The translations under genes were made by a program, and so were the position numbers. Shown here in pieces: positions 58,546-64,000 of a DNA stretch of 64,000 bases (position 1 is its first letter; the number at the start of each line of letters is the position of its first letter). Below the pieces are notes generated by a model. It was not told where the DNA came from and searched no databases. It worked only from the letters and a program-made list of their open reading frames with translations. Source of the stretch: Madurella fahalii. Lineage: Eukaryota > Ascomycota > Sordariomycetes > Sordariales. The stretch spans positions 2,046,001-2,110,000 of the forward strand of contig CM056880.1 in NCBI GenBank assembly GCA_029876055.1, written 5' to 3'.

Positions 58546-60753
58546 GTTTAGAGTCGGACGACGGTTACCTGTTGCTGCAGCATGGAATGGGAAAAAGGAA
58601 AAAGAAGAAGCAGTAACGAGGAATTAGACAAAGGTGTTGGGAAGTGAGAGGGTGCAAACCAACAGCAATCCCTGGGATGCTACCACAGCAGGGGGACCCG
58701 CTGAAGGTGGAGAAAGATGTCTCAGGGCATCGGATCCCTCAAGCCAGGCGGTGGGAAGTGCCAAGATAAATCCCAGAAGGCTTTGCCAAGGGGCCATTTC
58801 CCTAAAATTCTTTGTTGGCTGTGCAGGTGTAGATGTGCGTCTCCGCCATTCCACTCTCGTCCTCTCTAGTATGCGGGATCTAAGGACCTTGATGAGTTCT
58901 GTGTGCTTGTAGGTGCAATTTGCGAAAATTGTCTTTCTTGAGGAAGCTCCTACTTCGCTGACTGCATTACAACCGCGCCTCGAGCCAACCAACAACCGGT
59001 TGTAATTGGACGAATGTGCTAACACTCTGATTACAAGTAGCAGAAATTTTGCCTCTTGCTTATAAAGGTAACATGGCGCAAATCTCGGCTATCTTGGCTG
59101 GCAACCACTGGTACATCTTCAGGGTAAGTTATCCATCTCACACAATTGCAAGGTTCGCGGTCCCATGACGGTGAAGTGCCGATGACGATACAAAACGGCA
59201 CCTCTGGTAGACCGATATCCTGCACTATGCCTTCTCGCCCTACGCCGGCCGAGTATCCATTCGCCTTTGTGTGTTTCTGGCATGTGTTCATTGAGGTTAG
59301 ACAGTAGCGCGGCGATGCCGTATCAAAACTCCGTGTAAGTATGCTATATTCTCCGTTGCGTCGCAGCATTGCGTCTTTGCAGCATTACAGAGGATTGTCT
59401 TGATATTCGGCGTTAGCGCCGTTGCGGCTGGCAATTAGATTCCTCGACTGTTTTTGCTTGGTGTACTTAGCTACGGGCACGGATCCCCTATGCAGTTTAG
59501 CACCTACGAGAAGCTTGTTATGTCCAATGTAGCCAATTTTGTCCGTGTTCGCTTGATACCATCGGTGGCAATTCTGGGGAGTTCTAAGAGCGCCCTTCCG
59601 GACCATCAGATTCGGCTCTAGCTTAGCTACTCAGGCCATTCGCTTCTTATTTTATTCCGTAGGGCATCCGTATCAAGACCAACTGATAAATGCCAACCCC
59701 ACAGTAATGATGGTTATGTGACACGTCTTCCGTGGGCCTACCTAGTCACTCGTGTGCGGAGAACTTCCACCTCCGCTTATAGGACACTTTGACCGGCGTT
59801 CTCAAAACAAGACAACTTTTTCAACTCCTATCGCTCCGTTTTATTTACGCACATGGGTTTAAGCTGCGCCATCGTCTCGCCTCAAACACGTGACGTTCTC
59901 GTGGGAAATGGATGTTATGTAGAACTAAGGTTGGGTTGTTGAATTAAGCATCTCGTAACGTGATGTATGATCCAATGCAGATTCCTAGGGTACACGGAGT
60001 GGAGGATATCCATCGATAGCTCCAGGCCGGTCGGTTCCTCGCTACGTAACTCTGCTAACCTATGATTTGGACCTCGCCGTTTGAACCGCTATTGAAGCAT
60101 TTTGCGGATAAGATACGAGTAAACCATCTTTTGACACTATAGGTTTAGGATCCGTCATCTTGCCGAGGCGAAGATCTCTGTTGCATATGCCCTCGCGACA
60201 CCGTAGTTTGACATTAACATGCTAACGGACAGCGTGAAGTTCGACTACTGGCGCTTCAACGGGCTGGGTATGAGTGCCCGAGAGGAGTATACCATGCGCA
60301 AGACGGCCGGGGGGGCTGAGAGTGTCGATGCCTGTGTGATTACCGTGGCGGAACGGACGGGTCAGGTAGAAGTTGTCGTATTAGTGCCCTACTAGCGGTA
60401 CGCTTTTGTCAATTGAGGTCGACTGATCGCTAAGCAATCCATCTACCTACCTACTCTGCAGCCGTGTGGAATGGGCTGCGATTAAGCTACGAGAGTCCGC
60501 GCCAATGTCAAGCCGGAGAAGGTTAACCGGGCCAATGAATTACAACAAAACAGCTGGGTGTGGGGATCCAGAATAGGTACCGAGGCTCGGGCTCAGGGGC
60601 CGGAATAAGCCACAGCGGTGGGAGTACAGCCGATAACCCCACTTCCGAGACTTAGCGGGCTGTCGCCGAAATCAGCCTCTTGTCCTTTTTCTTATCCAAG
60701 TTTCGTCCCGGCGCACACTGAACCAAAACACACATCCCCAATAGCCGGTCACA
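58546..60753. other. Intergenic, P450 / hydrolase
   Basis: About 2.2 kb between divergent start codons. A minus-strand frame at 58624-59025 could encode a signal-like segment but has no onward splice. A short plus-strand ORF at 60219-60395 is listed separately. Otherwise nothing recognised. Confidence 0.5.
60219..60395 (+). CDS. Short ORF, possibly a gene remnant
   Basis: A 58-codon ATG-initiated frame with protein-like composition (VKFDYWRFNGLGMSAREEY and VDACVITVAERTGQ). No signal peptide, and no splice partner that I can trace. It may be a decayed exon, a small protein or chance. Confidence 0.25.
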   Translation: MLTDSVKFDYWRFNGLGMSAREEYTMRKTAGGAESVDACVITVAERTGQVEVVVLVPY

Positions 60754-62171
60754 ATGTTAGAATTCTACCGTGAGGTGCAGCACACGGTAGACTGCCACTA
60801 CACAAGAGAATACGTCACGGCAACCGCCAATGGCGATGCCGACAGACCGAGGTTCGCCGTCAAGCAGTACATTCCCTTAGACAACCCCAACCCTCAACCC
60901 GGTGATATCACCATCGTTGCCGCCCATGCCAATGGCTTCCCAAAGGTTGATCGGCCGGCTTTCCGTTCGCAATACAATACGGTACTAACCTTTTTGCAGG
61001 AGCTGTACGAACCCCTTTGGGATGACCTGCACAAGCAGCTCGCCCGGAGCAGCACGCGCATTCGGTCCATCTGGATCGCGGACATGTGGAATCAAGGCCA
61101 GTCAGGGGTTCTGAACGAGAAGATCATCGGAAACGATCGTATGTCTCTCCCGGGCGCAGCGGGCGGTCACAATGCCTAATTTCTTTCATCAGCAAGCTGG
61201 TTCGACCACAGCCGGGACCTCATGCACCTGATCAACCTCAAACGCGACGAGATGCCTCACCCGCTGGTCGGAGTCGGCCACAGTATGGGCGGCGCACAAC
61301 TGTATGCCATCTCCATATCACCTCACCGTCATATATGAGTAGCCGTCACTCACCCCTACCTGTGATTAGCACCCTCCTTTCCCTGATGCACCCTCGCCTG
61401 TTCCACACCCTCATCCTCCTCGACCCGGTGATCCAAACCGCCAACGCCGGCATCGGCCCAGCTGTCGCCTCTACCAACCGCCGCGACATGTGGGACTCGC
61501 GCTCCGCCGCGGCCACTAAGTTCGCCCAATCCAAATTCTACCAAGCCTGGGACCCCCGCGTCCTCAACCTCTGGATCCAGCACGGCCTGCGCAACCTCCC
61601 CACCGAGCTCTACCCCTCGGGCAGTCCCAGCAGCACCGACAGCCGCGTGACCCTCACGACGACCAAACACCAGGAACTCTTCACCTTCCTCCGCCCCACC
61701 TACCCCCGCGGCCCCGGCTACGCCATCCCCGACCGGGGCCCCCTACCCGACGGCGAGAGCCCGGACTACCCCTTCTACCGTCCGGAGCCGCTGCACGCGT
61801 TTAGCCGCCTCCCCGAGCTGCGCCCCAGCGTGCTGTACGTGTTCGGGGAGACGTCCGACCTGTCGACGCCGGAGAAGCGCAGGGCGAAGATGGAGCGAAC
61901 GGGCACGGGGGTGGGTGGGAGCGGCGGGGCGGCTGCGGGACGGGTGAAGGAGGTCGTGCTGGACTGTGGGCATCTGGTGGCCATGGAGAGAGTCCCGCAG
62001 TGCGCCGAGGCCATCACGCAGTTCCTGGGTGGTGAGATGGCGCGGTGGAGGGAAGAGCAAAGAGCATTTCTTGAGGGCCGGAAGGGGAGGGACAGACGCG
62101 AGGTCATTATGGTTGATGAGACGTGGAAGAGGGAGATTAAGCCTCGAGTGAGGGGAGGAACGAAACTTTAA
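60754..62171 (+). CDS. Alpha/beta hydrolase with weak peroxisomal-type C-terminus
   Basis: Three exons, 60754-61138, 61193-61301 and 61370-62171, encode 431 aa. After an N-terminal beta region come VAAHANGFPK (oxyanion strand), the IADMWNQGQSG loop, NDPSWFDHSRDL and the nucleophile elbow GVGHSMGGAQ (Ser). LLDPVIQ and the late VLDCGHLVAMERVP supply the acid region and catalytic His. It resembles fungal hydrolases such as MpaH/AKT2-like and Lpx1-like enzymes, many of which are peroxisomal. The protein ends in TKL, a marginal PTS1, so peroxisomal location is uncertain. It converges on the GMC oxidoreductase gene; a shared pathway is inference. Confidence 0.88.
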
Positions 62172-62536
62172 GGTGGTTGTCGGGTGATAGAGGATTATAG
62201 AGACACAGTCAAGATTGCGTGTCTTTTTCGGGAACTTCTAGGGATCGTTGTGGATACTACTGCCTAGCAAGGCAGGCTAGGTATACTTACCGTATGGACG
62301 ACTCGGCGGGAACGGGCACACTCCCACCGTTCTATTCAACAAAGCTGCTTTGACCTGACATTCGACCGTAGATTCAATGCCTTAGGAGGTACTAATTTAG
62401 CATTGCGGGATCCGGCCAATCCGGTGTTATGCCCGGTGGCAAGTCAAAGGGTAAACTTGATTACGAGACAAAGCTGGGTATTAACTACCTATGTTCCCGT
62501 GCCGGGCTCCGGTATTTGGCACTCTCCACGGCCTGG
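62172..62536. other. Short intergenic gap
   Basis: 3' regions of two convergent genes. It contains the 19-bp motif at 62263-62281 that resembles joined MITE ends. Confidence 0.5.
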
Positions 62537-64000
62537 CTACGCTTTCTTCGCATCCGCAAGGATATCCTCGGCCGCCTTCGCACTCAACATCATGGTCGGA
62601 CAGCTGGGGAACGCACCCGGCACGACGGGGAAAGCGCTCGCATCGACGACGCGCAGACCCTGCACACCCCTCACGCGGAACTTGGAGTCAAGCACGGCGA
62701 GCTTCTCGTCGTCCCCGCCAATCGCGCATGTCGATGTTGCATGGTGCGAGTAGGCCTGTAGCTTGAAGTACTCGGCCTGCGACGCATCGGTGCAGTTCGT
62801 CCCCTTGGGGCACGGGTGCAGCTCGTCGAACGGAAGCACGGGCTCGCCGGCAGCCTGCCACGCCTCGCGCAGCAAGTTGGCAGCCTCGACCAACTCCTTC
62901 AGGTCTTGCTCGCCGTTGTGCTCAAAGAAGCGGAAGTTGATGTCGGGCACGTCCTGCGGGTCGGCCGACTGTAGCCGGACGGAGCCGGCCTGCGACTTTG
63001 GCGCCATGTGGACGAGCGCACACGTGTACTGCGTCGGGCCGTGGTAGGTTGGGAAGCCCGGCCAGAAGCCCTCAAAAGAGAAGGCGCCGCACCAGGTGAA
63101 GATGTTGCGCTTCTTGTTGGGCGCCGAGGGCGTGCGGAAGAGTAGCGTGATGAGGCCGCTCTCGACGGGCGCTTTGCCGAGTGCGAGGAGGGAGCCCTCG
63201 TAGTTGTCGCCGAGCTGTTCACCCACCCCGGGCAGGTCCTTGACGACCGGGATGTTGAACTTCATCAACTCCTCGGCCGGGCCGATGCCGCTGAGCTTGA
63301 GGATTTGAGGCGAGTTGAAAGCACCGCCCGACACAATGACCTCGCGGTTGGCCAGAATCTGCGACACGGGGCCTTTGGTACCGTCGACATGTTTGGGGTC
63401 AGCCTTGTACAGCGACGCTCCCTCCATCACCTCCACGCCAATCGCTCGAGGGGTTGTCCCGTTATCGAAAAGAACCCGCGTCACAAGCGTGTGCAGCTTC
63501 ACCGTCAGGGGGTACTTTGCGGGGTCGGCCACCGTGGCCCTGACGTAGTTGTTGGGACTGCTGCGCTTGCCCTCCTTGGTGGCATGCTGCACCATGTTGT
63601 AGAACGAGGTAATCTCGTCGGCATTCTTATAGTCACCGAGAATGTCGGTGGTGATTAGGTTGGCCACATCATCGGGATCCTGACCGGTGAGCTCGGCCAT
63701 CTTCTTGAGGATCTTTGTCGCCGGCAGGCTGTCGTTCTTTGCCCATGAAGCGTCGCTGACCATGGTGGAGAGCCAGCCTGGGGTCATGATTACCGTTAGC
63801 AGGAGGGCTGTCATGCAGTCGTTGATGCTGTCACTCACCGTCATATCCGTGGGCCTCGTTTCCAGCAGCCAAGTAGTCGTTCCTCTCAATCTTCTTGAGG
63901 TATTTGCGCATGTTCTCGGCGGACCAGCTGGTGTCGCCCGTCTTGTTGACAATAATGTTCCAGTCATCGTCGGCGGGCAATGAGCAAACACCCGCGTTAT
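62537..64000 (-). CDS. GMC oxidoreductase, 3' part (runs off the right edge)
   Basis: Two exons are visible: the end of one at 64000-63839 and the last at 63777-62537, joined in phase across a 61-nt intron, giving ~466 C-terminal residues. The N-terminal FAD-binding Rossmann motif lies outside the window. GGAFNSPQILKLSGIGPAEE matches the second GMC signature; PGVGEQLGDNY follows. The catalytic His pair region is SHHATSTCAIGGDD, and the end reads VVDASAFPVVPGAFPSCPTM. These FAD enzymes oxidise alcohols, sugars or aryl alcohols; the subfamily cannot be set from this part. Whether it is secreted depends on the missing start. Confidence 0.93.
   Translation of the reverse strand: MTRVFAHCPPTMTGTLLSTRRATPAGPPRTCANTSRRLRGTTTWLLETRPTDMTVSDSINDCMTALLLTVIMTPGWLSTMVSDASWAKNDSLPATKILKKMAELTGQDPDDVANLITTDILGDYKNADEITSFYNMVQHATKEGKRSSPNNYVRATVADPAKYPLTVKLHTLVTRVLFDNGTTPRAIGVEVMEGASLYKADPKHVDGTKGPVSQILANREVIVSGGAFNSPQILKLSGIGPAEELMKFNIPVVKDLPGVGEQLGDNYEGSLLALGKAPVESGLITLLFRTPSAPNKKRNIFTWCGAFSFEGFWPGFPTYHGPTQYTCALVHMAPKSQAGSVRLQSADPQDVPDINFRFFEHNGEQDLKELVEAANLLREAWQAAGEPVLPFDELHPCPKGTNCTDASQAEYFKLQAYSHHATSTCAIGGDDEKLAVLDSKFRVRGVQGLRVVDASAFPVVPGAFPSCPTMMLSAKAAEDILADAKKA

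Noticed and set aside
58624..59025. Minus-strand frame with MAPWQSLLGFILALPTAW upstream of the P450
   Set aside because: Looks signal-like, but the P450 already has its own anchor and start, and no intron links the two.

Overview
The window is nuclear DNA from a filamentous ascomycete, most likely a sordariomycete of the Sordariales/Chaetomiaceae type. The evidence is the gene set (GH7 and GH47 enzymes, tannase/feruloyl esterase, DUF1996, DUF3632, a Pth11-like receptor, MFS drug and anion transporters, a full-length Swr1), GC-rich coding sequence, and many 43-119 nt introns with GTRNGT-like donors and CTRAC branch sites just before the acceptor. No bacterial, phage or CRISPR features are present. 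I reconstructed 19 protein-coding genes, 18 of them complete, by joining exons in phase. Exon coordinates are in each entry.

Layout. 0.7-10.7 kb: a secreted GH7 protein that has lost its catalytic residues, a KP-43-like subtilase, a DUF3632 protein, a secreted RNase of the T1/N1 family, and a Golgi/ER GH47 alpha-1,2-mannosidase. 11.7-17.5 kb: a long, divergent SNF2-like ATPase and a secreted DUF1996 protein. 17.5-25.7 kb: mostly a gene desert with MITEs, a perfect 87-bp tandem duplication, an AAAAG microsatellite and repeat copies that look RIP-mutated, interrupted by one Dal5-type transporter. 25.7-33.8 kb: tannase/feruloyl esterase, CTP synthase (nine exons) and an MDR-type efflux pump. 35.9-45.1 kb: a DUF7918 protein, complex I subunit NDUFB8 and, divergent from it, SWR1. 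45.9-50.4 kb: an MFS carrier, a single-pass membrane protein and a small zinc-binding acidic protein. 50.4-53.7 kb is another repeat-bearing desert. 53.8-64 kb: a Pth11-like receptor, a CYP7/CYP8-like P450, an alpha/beta hydrolase and the 3' part of a GMC oxidoreductase that runs off the right edge.

How the genes relate. There are no operons. Several pairs share short divergent promoters (DUF3632/RNase, mannosidase/SNF2-like, NDUFB8/SWR1, membrane protein/zinc protein). Secreted or plant-biomass functions recur (GH7, DUF1996, tannase, RNase). The P450, alpha/beta hydrolase and GMC oxidoreductase at the right end could form a small oxidative pathway, but no backbone synthase is visible. Six copies of one ~240-bp element with long imperfect terminal inverted repeats and TA target sites lie only in intergenic DNA.

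The most notable observations are the intact GH7 gene lacking its three acidic catalytic residues, the MITE family, the SNF2-like ATPase with an unrecognised N-terminal region, and a divergent CTP synthase.
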